64,000 nucleotides of DNA from Pseudoduganella ginsengisoli (GTDB lineage: Bacteria; Pseudomonadota; Gammaproteobacteria; Burkholderiales; Burkholderiaceae_D): contig NZ_WNLA01000027.1 in assembly GCF_009720865.1 (NCBI RefSeq), forward strand, positions 1-64,000. Direction: 5' to 3'. Under the pieces are notes generated by a model. The model was not told where the DNA came from. It saw nothing but the letters and a program-made list of their open reading frames with translations, and ran no database searches. Each line of letters opens with the position of its first letter. Positions within the stretch are counted from its first letter, which is position 1. Position numbers and translations under genes: made by a program. Shown piece after piece: positions 24,162-34,004 of this stretch.

Positions 24162-27014
24162 TTATGTACCCCACTTCTCCCGATGATGAACAAACATCAT
24201 CGCCCGCGGAGCCCTTGGCAAATCCGCCTCATTCAACAACACGTCAATATGATCCTCATAACTAGGCTCCGCCAATTCCTTCACCAGCGCCAGATTCAAC
24301 GCCGCAAACACATTGACCCACCGATCCCCATCCACAACGCGCCTGCGCACTGACAGCGCAGGATTGAACTGATACAGCCCCGTCGTCACCCGCAGGAACA
24401 GCCTTCGGTTGTACGCATACTCCCGGTCCCGCTCATTGCGCGACAACACGCCAGATATATATGCGCGCTTCTTGCGCTCCGGCGCCGCCACCGCATCCGG
24501 CAGCTTTTCCAGCGCCGCCGCCAGCAGCCCCGCATCAAACGCGCCGCTATCTTCTCCATCCAGGCTGCCGAAGCACGATTTGAACAGCACCCACATCACC
24601 TGGAACAGCAGGTATTCCGACTGCTGCCGCTCGATGCGCACCAGCCGCCCATCCGCCTGCACGTCGATGCACGCCGGCGCCACCAGTTGCCATACTGCCG
24701 GCAGCGATTTCTCCGCATACGCAGGATCGCGCAGCGCCGTGGCAATCGCCCAGTGCAGCGCATTGCGCCCCGTATGGTCGACCGCTTCCACATCCGCGCC
24801 GCGTGCCAGCAGCGCTTCCACCAGCGGCACATTGCCGGCGGCAGCGGCAGCCATCAGCGGCGTCAAATTCATCGGCGTGCGGTGCTCGACACCATGCTTG
24901 TCGCACTGCCGCAGCACGTCCTTGAAACTCTGCGCGAAGTAAGGCAGGAAGTGGCGCCGCGCCTGCGTGGCGCCGGCCAGCGCGAAGTTGGCTGCTTGCG
25001 CATAACCCGTGTCATGTTCCAGCGACAGCGCCAGGATCGGCTCATCATAGGCCAACGCATAGTCGTACAACTGCGCCTTGTGCTTGCTGCCGGGCGCCTT
25101 GTCGATAAAGACTTTGTGCAGCGTGTCGCGCAGGCGCGGTTCGTCGAATACAGGCCAAGGCACGGGCGCGGTTTTCAGGATCATGCGCTCAATGGCGTCG
25201 GCCTGTTCCTGCTTGCCCTGCAACGCCAGTTTTCTCGCTTCCTTTTGCCAGTCTTCCAGGCTCGATGCCTGCGCATCACCATGCGCACCGGCGCCCGTAT
25301 CGCGGATTTCCAGTAAGCGCAGCAGCGGGTGCAGCACGTCCGACTCCACCAGGTAGACGTTGCGCACCGCGCGTGTCAGCGCGACATACAGCGCATTCAC
25401 ATAAAACTTGTAAATCTCCAGCGATTTGTCGGCCTTGTCCTTCGCTCGGCTGTAGTGCAAATCGTCGGCAGCCAGGTCGGCGGGTGTCACGCCATCGGCA
25501 ATGTCGCCAAACGGCGCCCGGTTGTCGGAGATAAAGCGGAACAGCACGATGCTGTCGTATTCCAGTCCCTTCGCTTCGTGCACGGAAAAGATCAACGGCG
25601 TTTCGAACTGCTTCCGGGCTTCCGCCTTGTCTTCGTCGCGCAGCACCAGGACCGCGAAGCGCGTGGAGCGGCGCGTTTGCGCATTCAGGTCGCGGCGCAC
25701 CTTGGCGCTGTCAGCCAGCAGCGAAACCGTTCCTGCGTCGCCGCCAACGGCATCGACCAGGAAATTGCTCTCGCGGTCGATCGAACCAAAGCGGCTGTGC
25801 TTAATTTTCAGCAGTGTGTTGGCCGTGCGCGTGACTTGCGCGCCATTCCTGAAATTCGCCCGCAATACTTGCAGCTGCTGCTTTTCCGCCAGCGCGGCAT
25901 CGTGCCAGAACAGCGTCTTGATGCGGCTCCACGCAAAAAAATTCGGGTGCACGATCTGGTTGGAATCGCCGCACATCAGGAACTGGCCGGGCTTCTTCAG
26001 CGTTTTGAGCACCAGCGCCAGTTGCACCATGGTGAGGTCTTGCACTTCGTCGATGACGACAAAGTCATAGCGCCCGCCGGCCAGGGACAACCGCTCATGC
26101 GCTGCCAGGTTCAGGTCAAACAAGCCTGCTTCCTTCAGCCACGCACGATAGCGCTCAAACAGGTCGTATAGTGCGCCCCGTTCGCGTTCGGCAAAAATCG
26201 ACTGGCGCAGGCCGAGGGCCAGGTAGGCATCGCGCGACAGCACGCCTTCCGCGCCGGCCGTGATGACGCCACGGATTTCTTCAAATGCCTGGTGCGCATC
26301 GATGCCCTTGAACTGCTGGCGCACGCGCACAAACCAGCCGGAGAAATCACGCCATTGCGCTTCACGTCCCTGCGGCACGTGGATCGATTCCACGAATTCG
26401 CGGTACGACAGGAACGTGCATTGCTGGCCTTCGCGCTGGTAGCCGTGCGCGTAATACAGGTCGCGCGCCGATTGCGCGAGGTAGGCCGAATGGGTCACGT
26501 ACAGCACATCGCCCTGCGCGTGCTTCATTTTTTCCAAGGTCAGCGCTGTCTTGCCGCTGCCGGCGCTGCCGACAATGATCAATGGCGCCGGCAGCTGGTA
26601 GACCGCCTGCTGGGCGTCGTCGAACGAAATGGCTTTATCGAGCCAGTGCACGCGGCGGTGCTGCGGGTGCAGGTAGCGCACCGGTTCGGCGCCAGCCTGC
26701 GCTTCGGCCGCTTCGATGTCGGGAATCAGGTTTTCATCCACTGCCACGCCGCGCAGGAAGCGCGATTTTTCATATGCGTGGTTTTCAATCACTTCCAGCA
26801 GCAGCGCATACACTTCGCCTTCATAGCGCACGGTGGAAAACAGCAGCCGGTCCGCGTAATCCAGCTTGGCCCGATAAAATTTGCCATGCGACAGATTGAC
26901 GAGTTTTTTCACCTGCGCCGAACGGAAGTCGTCGCGCTCGATGGCTTGCCGGACTTTGTCGTATTGCGGGTTATTGCTGGGCGGGGTGAATTCGGCGTAT
27001 TCCAGGATTTTCAT
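24162..27014 (-). CDS. UvrD-like SF1 helicase fused to ankyrin repeats
   Basis: A 950-residue protein. The N-terminal 110 residues (FYRAKLDYADRLLFSTVRY, EVYALLLEVIENHAYEKSRFL) look like a RelE/ParE-type fold. The helicase part follows: Walker A VGSAGSGKTALTLEKM (about 148), Walker B YDFVVIDEVQDLT, MCGDSNQIVHPN (motif III), VLRANFRN (IV), FSVHEAKGLEYDSIVLFRF (V) and NALYVALTRAVRNVYLVE (VI). After residue 690 two ankyrin repeats are clear (NLTPLMAAAAAGNVPLVEAL, HTGRNALHWAIA). A role in RNA or DNA processing or defence is possible; no partner gene is adjacent. GC is high, unlike the T6SS cassette beside it. The ATG at 27014 gives the complete N-terminal domain. Confidence 0.82.
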   Translation of the reverse strand: MKILEYAEFTPPSNNPQYDKVRQAIERDDFRSAQVKKLVNLSHGKFYRAKLDYADRLLFSTVRYEGEVYALLLEVIENHAYEKSRFLRGVAVDENLIPDIEAAEAQAGAEPVRYLHPQHRRVHWLDKAISFDDAQQAVYQLPAPLIIVGSAGSGKTALTLEKMKHAQGDVLYVTHSAYLAQSARDLYYAHGYQREGQQCTFLSYREFVESIHVPQGREAQWRDFSGWFVRVRQQFKGIDAHQAFEEIRGVITAGAEGVLSRDAYLALGLRQSIFAERERGALYDLFERYRAWLKEAGLFDLNLAAHERLSLAGGRYDFVVIDEVQDLTMVQLALVLKTLKKPGQFLMCGDSNQIVHPNFFAWSRIKTLFWHDAALAEKQQLQVLRANFRNGAQVTRTANTLLKIKHSRFGSIDRESNFLVDAVGGDAGTVSLLADSAKVRRDLNAQTRRSTRFAVLVLRDEDKAEARKQFETPLIFSVHEAKGLEYDSIVLFRFISDNRAPFGDIADGVTPADLAADDLHYSRAKDKADKSLEIYKFYVNALYVALTRAVRNVYLVESDVLHPLLRLLEIRDTGAGAHGDAQASSLEDWQKEARKLALQGKQEQADAIERMILKTAPVPWPVFDEPRLRDTLHKVFIDKAPGSKHKAQLYDYALAYDEPILALSLEHDTGYAQAANFALAGATQARRHFLPYFAQSFKDVLRQCDKHGVEHRTPMNLTPLMAAAAAGNVPLVEALLARGADVEAVDHTGRNALHWAIATALRDPAYAEKSLPAVWQLVAPACIDVQADGRLVRIERQQSEYLLFQVMWVLFKSCFGSLDGEDSGAFDAGLLAAALEKLPDAVAAPERKKRAYISGVLSRNERDREYAYNRRLFLRVTTGLYQFNPALSVRRRVVDGDRWVNVFAALNLALVKELAEPSYEDHIDVLLNEADLPRAPRAMMFVHHREKWGT

Positions 27015-27105
27015 AAAACGGCTGCTGGGGGCGACGTGAGCATCTTATGATAATCCAGCCTTGGGTGCTGGTACCATTCCGTTTCCCCTACATCGAATCG
27101 GCAGC

Positions 27106-28164
27106 GTGAACAACTTCAAACCTTCCACCAACCGCGATTACTGGTTTTGCCAACTGGTGGGCTGGGGCACGCTGGCTGTGTTCAGCGTGCTGTCGTCTTC
27201 CTTCGGCGATTTGCAGGGCGCGTTGCGCTTCGCTGTCGCCAAGCTGTTTTGCATCGCCACCGGACTGGGATTGTCGCACCTGTGGCGCGGGCAGTTGCAG
27301 CGGCGCGGCTGGCTGGTCAAGCAGCGCGGGTTCCCGCTGGGACGCATTGCCGCCTGCCTGCTGTTGCTGGCCGTGGTGCAAACGGGTTTCCTGCTGCTGG
27401 CGGATGTGCTGTTCCGCCGGGGCGCCTTCTTCGACGACAAAGAGGGGTTGTTTTTCAACATCCTGTTGCTGGTCGTGATCTGGTTCGTGCTGTTCGTGAT
27501 CTGGACCTTGTGCTATGCCGTGGCCCTGTCGCGGCGGCGCGCGACGCAGTTTGAGCTGGAAAAGCTGCAGCTGGAAGTCAGCGTGAAGGAAGCCGAATTG
27601 CGCGCGCTGCAGTCGCAAGTCAATCCCCATTTCTTTTTCAATAGCCTGAACAGCATACGCGCGCTGGTGTATCAGGACGCCGATGCTGCCGCCCGCGCCA
27701 TCAACCGCCTGGCAGGCATGATGCGCCACAGCCTGCAGGCGGGCCACACGGATACGGTGCGGTTGGCGGATGAAATGACGGCAGTGCGCGCGTATCTGGG
27801 CATGGAGCAGTTGCGTTTCCGGGACCGCCTGCAATTTTCTGAAACCATCCCCCAGGAGCTGGGTGACACCTTGTTGCCGCCCATGGTGCTGCAAACCCTG
27901 GTGGAAAACGCCATCCGCTACGGCGTGGAGCGCGCCACGGGGCCATGCCAGGTCGCGATCAGCGCCGAGCGCACGGCGAACGCGGTACTGGTGCGTATCG
28001 CCAATCAGGGCAAGCTGGCTGCCGACAGCGAATCGACCCGGGTTGGCCTGGCCAACGCGCGCCAGCGCCTGGCACTGCAATTCGGCCCCGCCGCAGCCTG
28101 CGCGCTGGAAGAATCGCCAGGCTGGGTCACCGCCACCATCACCTTGCCACAGGAAGCCGCATGA
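27106..28164 (+). CDS. Sensor histidine kinase, LytS/YpdA-like (His_kinase family)
   Basis: About 352 residues from the GTG at 27106 (an in-frame TTG at 27061 would add 15; neither has a strong ribosome site). Four membrane helices occupy residues 12-145. The kinase core begins with LRALQSQVNPHFFFNSLNSIRALV, the LytS-type H-box with its phospho-accepting histidine in NPHF, and ends with a HATPase domain (PPMVLQTLVENAIRYGVE; VGLANARQRLALQFG). It is coupled to the LytTR regulator by a 4-base overlap. There is no extracytoplasmic sensor domain of note, so the signal is probably membrane-related. Confidence 0.9.
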   Translation: MNNFKPSTNRDYWFCQLVGWGTLAVFSVLSSSFGDLQGALRFAVAKLFCIATGLGLSHLWRGQLQRRGWLVKQRGFPLGRIAACLLLLAVVQTGFLLLADVLFRRGAFFDDKEGLFFNILLLVVIWFVLFVIWTLCYAVALSRRRATQFELEKLQLEVSVKEAELRALQSQVNPHFFFNSLNSIRALVYQDADAAARAINRLAGMMRHSLQAGHTDTVRLADEMTAVRAYLGMEQLRFRDRLQFSETIPQELGDTLLPPMVLQTLVENAIRYGVERATGPCQVAISAERTANAVLVRIANQGKLAADSESTRVGLANARQRLALQFGPAAACALEESPGWVTATITLPQEAA

Positions 28165-28979
28165 AGGTTGCCATTATTGACGACGAACCCCTGGCGCGCG
28201 ATGAATTGCGCCGCATGCTGCGCGTGCATACCGGCGTGCAGATTGTCGCGGAAGCGGCCAGTGTCGCGGAAGGGCTGCAAGTGATTGCACGTGCAATGCC
28301 GGACTTGATTTTCCTGGATATCCAGATGCCCGATGGCAGTGGCTTTGATTTGCTGTCGGCGCTCGATGTGGCGCCTGCCGTGATTTTTACGACGGCGTAT
28401 GACCGGTTTGCGATCCGCGCGTTCGATGTCAATGCGCTGGATTATCTGTTAAAGCCGATCGAGGATGACCGGCTGGCGCAGGCGTTGCACAAGGCCGAGC
28501 GAGGTGTTGCCGCAGTGGCGGGTGGCGCTGGTGCTGGTAGTGCGCCCGCCGATGCGCCGGCGCTAAAGACGGCGCTACATCCGGCGCCGGACCAGAAACC
28601 CGTGCAGATACAGGGAGGCGAGCCGGAACAGGGTGTGCAGCCGGCCGCGCCGGATGGCAAGGTGTTTATCCAGGATGGCGAGCGGTGCTGGTTCGTGGAA
28701 CTGGAGCGCATCATGCTGTTCGAATCGGAGGGCAATTACACGCGCGTGTATTTCGACCAGCACCGGCCACTGATGCTGCGTTCCCTGGTGCAGCTGGAAG
28801 CCCGCCTCGATCCGGCACATTTCGTACGGACCAGCCGCAGCCAGATCGTCAACATGCGGTTTGTGGCAGAGATGACGCCGTCGCCAGCGGGCGGGTTGAC
28901 GCTTGTGCTGCAGAATGGGATGCGGGTGGCGATGTCGCGGCGGCGCAGTACAGCCTTCAAGCAGGGCTATAAGCTTTAG
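28161..28979 (+). CDS. LytTR-family response regulator
   Basis: A 272-residue regulator. The receiver (1-118) has the acidic pair in VAIIDDEPLARDEL, the phospho-acceptor in DLIFLDIQMPDGSG, TTAYDRFAIRAFD and LLKPI. An Ala/Pro-rich linker (125-165) leads to a LytTR DNA-binding domain (about 170-272: ERCWFVELERIMLFESEGNYTRVY, LVQLEARLDPAHFVRTSRSQIVN). LytTR regulators bind pairs of imperfect direct repeats. The start overlaps the kinase stop (ATGA). It is convergent with the ABC/M1 operon, leaving only 3 bases between stops. Confidence 0.95.
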   Translation: MKVAIIDDEPLARDELRRMLRVHTGVQIVAEAASVAEGLQVIARAMPDLIFLDIQMPDGSGFDLLSALDVAPAVIFTTAYDRFAIRAFDVNALDYLLKPIEDDRLAQALHKAERGVAAVAGGAGAGSAPADAPALKTALHPAPDQKPVQIQGGEPEQGVQPAAPDGKVFIQDGERCWFVELERIMLFESEGNYTRVYFDQHRPLMLRSLVQLEARLDPAHFVRTSRSQIVNMRFVAEMTPSPAGGLTLVLQNGMRVAMSRRRSTAFKQGYKL

Positions 28980-28982
28980 CTG

Positions 28983-31900
28983 TTATAAACCGGCGCCACT
29001 CACCTCCACTTTGCGCCGGTTATCCGCCACATTCCGGTCAATCAGCAACCCGGAAGGATCCACCACCACGTCAGCAGGCTCGCCATCCACCACCACCGTC
29101 ACCCTGGACAGCCCGCCTGCCAACACATGCCGCTCCCGGTACAGCAAGCGCCCTGTCCCTTCGGCCAACACCCCGATCTCCACCGGCTCATCATAAGCCA
29201 CCGGCTTTTCAACCCCTTTCCCATCGGCCACCAGCTTGGCCAGGCTGACCTGAATGGACACCTCCCACTTGCCATCCTTGCGCTGCACCGCGCTGGCCGC
29301 CTGCACCCGGTTGTCATACACGACTATCCGCTCAAACAAATCCGTCACCAGCTGCTGCTTGTCCGATGGCGTCTCCGCGCGCAAATACTGGAGCACGTCC
29401 CGGCTGGTCACATAGGGCGACGTTTGATACCGTTTTTCATCCAGCAAACGCTTCAACGCCCGGTTCACGCTTGCCTCGCCAATTTCTTCTTTCAAGCGGT
29501 ACAACGCCAGGCTGCCCTTACGGTACTGCACATAGACCTGTCCCTCGACCCGCATCAGCGGCTGTTCTTCCATCTGTTCCGCACCGCGTCCGCGCAGGTA
29601 TTCATCCAGGTCCCAGCGCAAAATACTGCGCAATTTCTCCTTGCCGACATGGTGTTCCGTCGCCATCAATGACGCATATTCCGCCAGCGATTCCGTCACC
29701 ATTGCGCTGCCCTGCACATTGGCCGCAATCACCTGGTCGCCCCACCACTGGTGCGCAATTTCGTGCGCCGTGACATAAAACACGTGGTCGACCTTATCCT
29801 CGCCGCGCAAATCGTTAATGAATCCCAGCGACTCGGAAAACGGAATCACGGTCGGGAAACTGCGCGCATAGCTCAGGTACAGCGGCGTTTCGAGTATGCG
29901 CACTTCCTTGTGCGGATAAGGGCCGAAGTTCGCCGTGAAATATTCCAGGGCCCCCTTCGCGCCGGCAATCATGCTGTCGACGTTGTATGGATGCTTGCGG
30001 TCGTAATACACGCGGATTGGAATGCCATGCCACTCGGTCTGTTTGACTTCCCAGCGCGCCGACTGGAACGAGAAGAACGGCAGCACCGGCTGGTCCAGCT
30101 TGTAGTGGAAATAGCGGCGGCCTTTATCTTCCCAACTGCGCTGCAGCGTACCGGGCGCCATCGCGATTTGATCGGCGCTGGTGGACATGGTGGCTTCAAA
30201 GTCGACCAGATCCCCATGGATGCCATACAGCTTCCAGAAGTTGTTCCGCTGCGCAGCCTTGTCGTCCAGCGATGGCAGGCGGTTCGGTTCACCCAGGCCT
30301 CGCGCGCGGCGCTCGTTGCGGTCTTCGATTTCCAGCGACTGGTTGTAGCCGAACTGCGGGAAATATTCGTCAAACGTGAACAGCGTGCCGTTTTCATTGA
30401 TGGGAGAAGGCTTGCCGTGATTGGTGAAGCCGGGATGGCTGACCCGCACCGTGAAATCCAGCGGCAGGGTGGCGCCCGGCGCCAGCGGCTGCGCCAGTTT
30501 GATCAATTGAATGCCGAAGCGTGGATCATCGCGCGCCACCGTGTGCGCCGGCAGGCCCGTGATGGCGGTATCCACGCGGGAGACGGCGCCGGCTTCCGGG
30601 CCCAGGCTGCGCTGGATGTGCAGCGTGTCCAGTGGCTGCGCCGTCTTGTTTTGCAAGACGTAGTGTCCACGGATTTCCACGCGCTGCTGTTCCGGGAAAA
30701 TGTCGACGTAGGTCTTCACGCTGATGATGTGCGGGTGCGGCAGCGACATCGTGCCACGCCATGCTTTCTCATAGTCGGCACGCAAATCCAGCTGCGCGCT
30801 GGCAGACAAGTATGGATTGAGCACATTGGTGTTGTAGTAGATCCAGCCGCCGCAGGCAGCGCATGCGGCCATGCACAGCACCAATGCTGCGCCGGTTTTG
30901 CCGCGCAGTGCACCGATGGCACGCACAGCGCGCTGGCGCCACGCCGGCGGCAGGCCGCGCGCCCAGAACGCTTGCGCCACCAGCACCAGTGCGCAGGCAA
31001 ACAGGCTCCAATACAGCGCAAACCAGCTCCAGCCCGCGAGATAGTGGCCATAGCCATTCATATCGGAATACACCAGCGTCGGCAGCGACGCATAGCTGGC
31101 CAGATGATGGTCGATGTCCAGGCCTTGCAGCACGCGGCCGGACGCCATCAGCGCAATGCCCAGCGCATAGCCTGCATATTTGTTGGCCGCCACCGTTTGC
31201 AGCACCAGCAGGGCCACCGCCATCAGCACATACCAGACGGCGGCAATCAACGTGCCTTGCAAGTACAACAGCGGTTCAAACGGCACACCGCCTTTGATGG
31301 CCTGGATCACCATTGCGACCGGCACGCCCGTGAAAACGAACGCCAGCACCACGGCCACCAGCGCGCCGCACTTGGCCAGCAATGGCGCCCAGTTCGGCAC
31401 CGGCAGCGCGTCCGCCACGGCATCGATGCGGGCTTGCCGGTCCTTGAAGACCAGTTCACCGCTGTAAAACAGCAGCACCAGCGTCAGCACGAAATTCAGG
31501 CCGCCATCGAGTTCTTGCAGCATCAGGCGCGTCAGCGGATACGGCGTACTGTCGAAGCGCATGCCGCCGACCAGGTAGTTGACGAGGAAGTTTGCTACGC
31601 CCAGCAACAGCATGACGACAAACGGCATGCTGCGCAGGATGCCACGGGTGTCCAGGCACAGCATGCTCCAGCACTGGGCCCAGCCGGTGGTGCTGGTAAA
31701 GCGTGGCGCGATGCGCCGGGTGTGGCGTGCGCTGGATGGCGTTGCCTGTGGCCGCACCAGCGCGCGGGCCACAGCCTGGCGCAATCCTGCCGCATGCCGG
31801 GCCAGCGCGCTTTGCCGCCCGGTGCCTGCACGCTGCGGCTTGAACAGCGCAATGGTGGCCGCCAGCATGCCCAGCGCCACCATGCTCCACACGGCGCGGT

Positions 31901-32624
31901 TGGCCAGCAGGGCGCCCGTCAGTTCGGGCAAACGGGTGTTGGTGTCGGCGCTGGTGAAGTAGCGCGTGGCCAGGGCCAGGGCGCGCAGCGCGAACGGGTC
32001 GAGCAGGGCGGCGAACACCACGTTATCCTGGCGCTGCGCGAGGAAACCGGCGGCAGACCACAGCACCATGAATGCCAGCACGCCGACGTACACCATCAGC
32101 ATCGAGCGCGTCACGGTGGCCAGCAGCATCAGCAAGGCCGCCACGAACAGCAAATTCGGCAGCACCAGTACGAAGAAGCTCCATGCATATGGCGCCAGCG
32201 CGAAGGGGCTCAGACGGGCAGGATCCGCGCCGGACAGGCTGGCGCCCGCCATCATTGCCGCCGTCACCAGCGCGAAGATCACTACGCACGCGCACAGGCC
32301 GGCCAGGAAGCGGCCGACCAGGTAATCAATCTTGCACATGGGCGTGGCGAACAGCAGGTCGGCAATACCGGCATCGCTGTCGCGCAGCACGGCGCCGGCA
32401 ATGAATACCGTCACCAGGAACATGGCGGCCACGCTGAGGATACCCAGCTGGCGCGCGATTAGCAGTGGTGCATTGAGGTGCGCATTGCCGATGGCGCCGC
32501 CGATGCGGAAGGCGTCGCTGCCGGCCGACAGGCCGGCAGTCAGCATCAGCGCCAGCGCGACGATCCACAGCAAGGGCTGGCGCAGCTGGTAGCGCAGGTC
32601 GAAACGGAAGAATTCAGTCCACAT
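28983..32624 (-). CDS. ABC transporter permease fused to an M1-family metallopeptidase
   Basis: A 1213-residue protein. The N-terminal 590 residues are an ABC-2-type permease with about twelve hydrophobic helices in two halves, separated by a basic cytoplasmic loop (residues 275-310). The C-terminal half is an exported M1 aminopeptidase-like domain with the zinc signature HEIAHQWWGDQV and the downstream glutamate in TESLAEYASLM. Residues before it (YVLQNKTAQPLDTLHIQRS) form the N-terminal beta-saddle. With the ATPase gene 10 bases upstream it forms a transporter whose permease carries its own peptidase, a known but unstudied bacterial architecture. The substrate may be a peptide. Confidence 0.88.
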   Translation of the reverse strand: MWTEFFRFDLRYQLRQPLLWIVALALMLTAGLSAGSDAFRIGGAIGNAHLNAPLLIARQLGILSVAAMFLVTVFIAGAVLRDSDAGIADLLFATPMCKIDYLVGRFLAGLCACVVIFALVTAAMMAGASLSGADPARLSPFALAPYAWSFFVLVLPNLLFVAALLMLLATVTRSMLMVYVGVLAFMVLWSAAGFLAQRQDNVVFAALLDPFALRALALATRYFTSADTNTRLPELTGALLANRAVWSMVALGMLAATIALFKPQRAGTGRQSALARHAAGLRQAVARALVRPQATPSSARHTRRIAPRFTSTTGWAQCWSMLCLDTRGILRSMPFVVMLLLGVANFLVNYLVGGMRFDSTPYPLTRLMLQELDGGLNFVLTLVLLFYSGELVFKDRQARIDAVADALPVPNWAPLLAKCGALVAVVLAFVFTGVPVAMVIQAIKGGVPFEPLLYLQGTLIAAVWYVLMAVALLVLQTVAANKYAGYALGIALMASGRVLQGLDIDHHLASYASLPTLVYSDMNGYGHYLAGWSWFALYWSLFACALVLVAQAFWARGLPPAWRQRAVRAIGALRGKTGAALVLCMAACAACGGWIYYNTNVLNPYLSASAQLDLRADYEKAWRGTMSLPHPHIISVKTYVDIFPEQQRVEIRGHYVLQNKTAQPLDTLHIQRSLGPEAGAVSRVDTAITGLPAHTVARDDPRFGIQLIKLAQPLAPGATLPLDFTVRVSHPGFTNHGKPSPINENGTLFTFDEYFPQFGYNQSLEIEDRNERRARGLGEPNRLPSLDDKAAQRNNFWKLYGIHGDLVDFEATMSTSADQIAMAPGTLQRSWEDKGRRYFHYKLDQPVLPFFSFQSARWEVKQTEWHGIPIRVYYDRKHPYNVDSMIAGAKGALEYFTANFGPYPHKEVRILETPLYLSYARSFPTVIPFSESLGFINDLRGEDKVDHVFYVTAHEIAHQWWGDQVIAANVQGSAMVTESLAEYASLMATEHHVGKEKLRSILRWDLDEYLRGRGAEQMEEQPLMRVEGQVYVQYRKGSLALYRLKEEIGEASVNRALKRLLDEKRYQTSPYVTSRDVLQYLRAETPSDKQQLVTDLFERIVVYDNRVQAASAVQRKDGKWEVSIQVSLAKLVADGKGVEKPVAYDEPVEIGVLAEGTGRLLYRERHVLAGGLSRVTVVVDGEPADVVVDPSGLLIDRNVADNRRKVEVSGAGL

Positions 32625-32634
32625 GCCGTTCCCC

Positions 32635-33504
32635 TTATGCCGCCGCGCGCAGCTTCAGGAAGTACACGTCTTCCAGGTCCGGTTCCACGCGCGCAAAACC
32701 GTCGCCCGGCTGCGTGGTGGAATACACCTTGATCTGCGGCTTGCCGCCCACCAGGCGCGAAGACAGCACCGTGTAGCGCTGCTGGTAGTCGGCCAAGGTA
32801 GCTTCGCTGACGCTGCGGCGCCACACGCTGTCGCGCAACGTATCGATGGCGGCTTGCGGCTCGCCCGCCACCAGCACGCGGCCCGCCGCGATTATCGCCA
32901 TGCGCGGGCACAAATCCGTCACGTCTTCCACGATATGCGTCGACAGGATGACCACCACCTGTTCGCCGATGCGCGCCAGCAGGTTGAGGAAGCGGTTGCG
33001 TTCATCCGGGTCCAGTCCTGCCGTTGGCTCGTCGACAATCACCAGCCGCGGCGCCCCCAGCAGCGCCTGCGCAATGCCGAAGCGCTGGCGCATGCCGCCG
33101 GAATACGAATGCACGGCGCGGTGGCGGGCGTCCCACAGGTTGGTCTGGTGCAGCAAGCCTTCCACCATTTCCTTGCGCTCGCCGCGCTGCGTGATGCCTT
33201 TCAAGACGGCGAAGTGGTTCAGCAATTCCAGCGCGGAGACTTTCGGGTAGACGCCGAAATCCTGCGGCAGATACCCCAGCTGGCGGCGCAGCGCCTGCGG
33301 GTTTTGCAGCACGTCGACGCCGTCGAAGTGGATGCTGCCGCTGTCGGGCGTTTGCAGGGTGGCGATGGTGCGCATCAGCGACGACTTGCCGGCGCCGTTC
33401 GGGCCGAGCAGGCCGAATAAGCCGGTCGGGATGTCCAGTGAAATGTCGTTGGTGGCGTGCACGCCGTTGGCGTAAGTTTTGTGCAGGTGGCGCAGGGTTA
33501 GCAT
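32635..33504 (-). CDS. ABC transporter ATP-binding protein
   Basis: A 289-residue ATPase with Walker A GPNGAGKSSLMRTIA (about 37-51), Q-loop in LGYLPQDFGVYPKV, signature YSGGMRQRFGIAQALL, Walker B RLVIVDEPTAGLDPDER and the switch histidine in LSTHIVEDV. It energises the permease/peptidase fusion encoded immediately downstream; the 10-base spacing indicates one operon. The C-terminal 80 residues are a small regulatory extension common to drug/peptide exporter ATPases. Confidence 0.95.
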   Translation of the reverse strand: MLTLRHLHKTYANGVHATNDISLDIPTGLFGLLGPNGAGKSSLMRTIATLQTPDSGSIHFDGVDVLQNPQALRRQLGYLPQDFGVYPKVSALELLNHFAVLKGITQRGERKEMVEGLLHQTNLWDARHRAVHSYSGGMRQRFGIAQALLGAPRLVIVDEPTAGLDPDERNRFLNLLARIGEQVVVILSTHIVEDVTDLCPRMAIIAAGRVLVAGEPQAAIDTLRDSVWRRSVSEATLADYQQRYTVLSSRLVGGKPQIKVYSTTQPGDGFARVEPDLEDVYFLKLRAAA

Positions 33505-33659
33505 GGCGAGTCCTTTTATTGTGGCTAACCGGGAGGGTAGGACTTGCGCGCGGGCGGGGACAGCGGAGTGGGATGAACGGCGGGGAGACGTGGCGAACGG
33601 TCGGGAATGATGATGAGTGGCGGGGTGTTTGGCGCCGGTGGCGGCCCCTGGAGTGCTGG

Positions 33660-34001
33660 TTACTTGCCGTAAGTATCGAATACTTTGTCGCGCGGGAGAT
33701 CCTGCACGTAATCATGATCCTTAGGGGCGATGATCATCACCAGCCCCAGACTATCCAGCACTGTCAGCAGTTTGTCGGTACGAATGCCGCCCGCGCCGTT
33801 TTCCAGCCGCGAGAACAGGTCGACGGAAACGCCGATCAGCGCAGCCGCATCGTCGATGCGCAGCTTTTGCTGCTTGCGGTGCGCGCGCACTTGCATGCCG
33901 ACGTCGGCCATGTCGTGCATCACTTGCACCGAGGGGACTTGCGCAAGGGCGTTGGCCAGTTCGAGTGCGCTCAGCTTGGACGTGTCCATGGGTGGCATCA
34001 T
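33660..34001 (-). CDS. HipB-like XRE-family regulator
   Basis: A 113-residue protein from the ATG at 34001 (the frame is open upstream to a TTG at 34049; ATG at 33989 is another option). A helix-turn-helix of the XRE/Cro type spans about 40-95 (VGMQVRAHRKQQKLRIDDAAALIG, VSVDLFSRLENGAGGIRTDKLL) and is followed by LLTVLDSLGLVMIIAPKD, which resembles the end of HipB antitoxins. No hipA kinase gene lies next to it. Two near-identical 17-bp palindromes upstream of the start are probable autoregulatory operators. Confidence 0.8.
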   Translation of the reverse strand: MMPPMDTSKLSALELANALAQVPSVQVMHDMADVGMQVRAHRKQQKLRIDDAAALIGVSVDLFSRLENGAGGIRTDKLLTVLDSLGLVMIIAPKDHDYVQDLPRDKVFDTYGK

Positions 34002-34004
34002 TAA

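Noticed and set aside
29751..32462. A 903-codon open frame on the plus strand
   Set aside because: It is antisense to the permease/M1 peptidase gene, whose zinc-site motifs and membrane helices are clear; the antisense product is Arg/Gln/His-rich with no domain.
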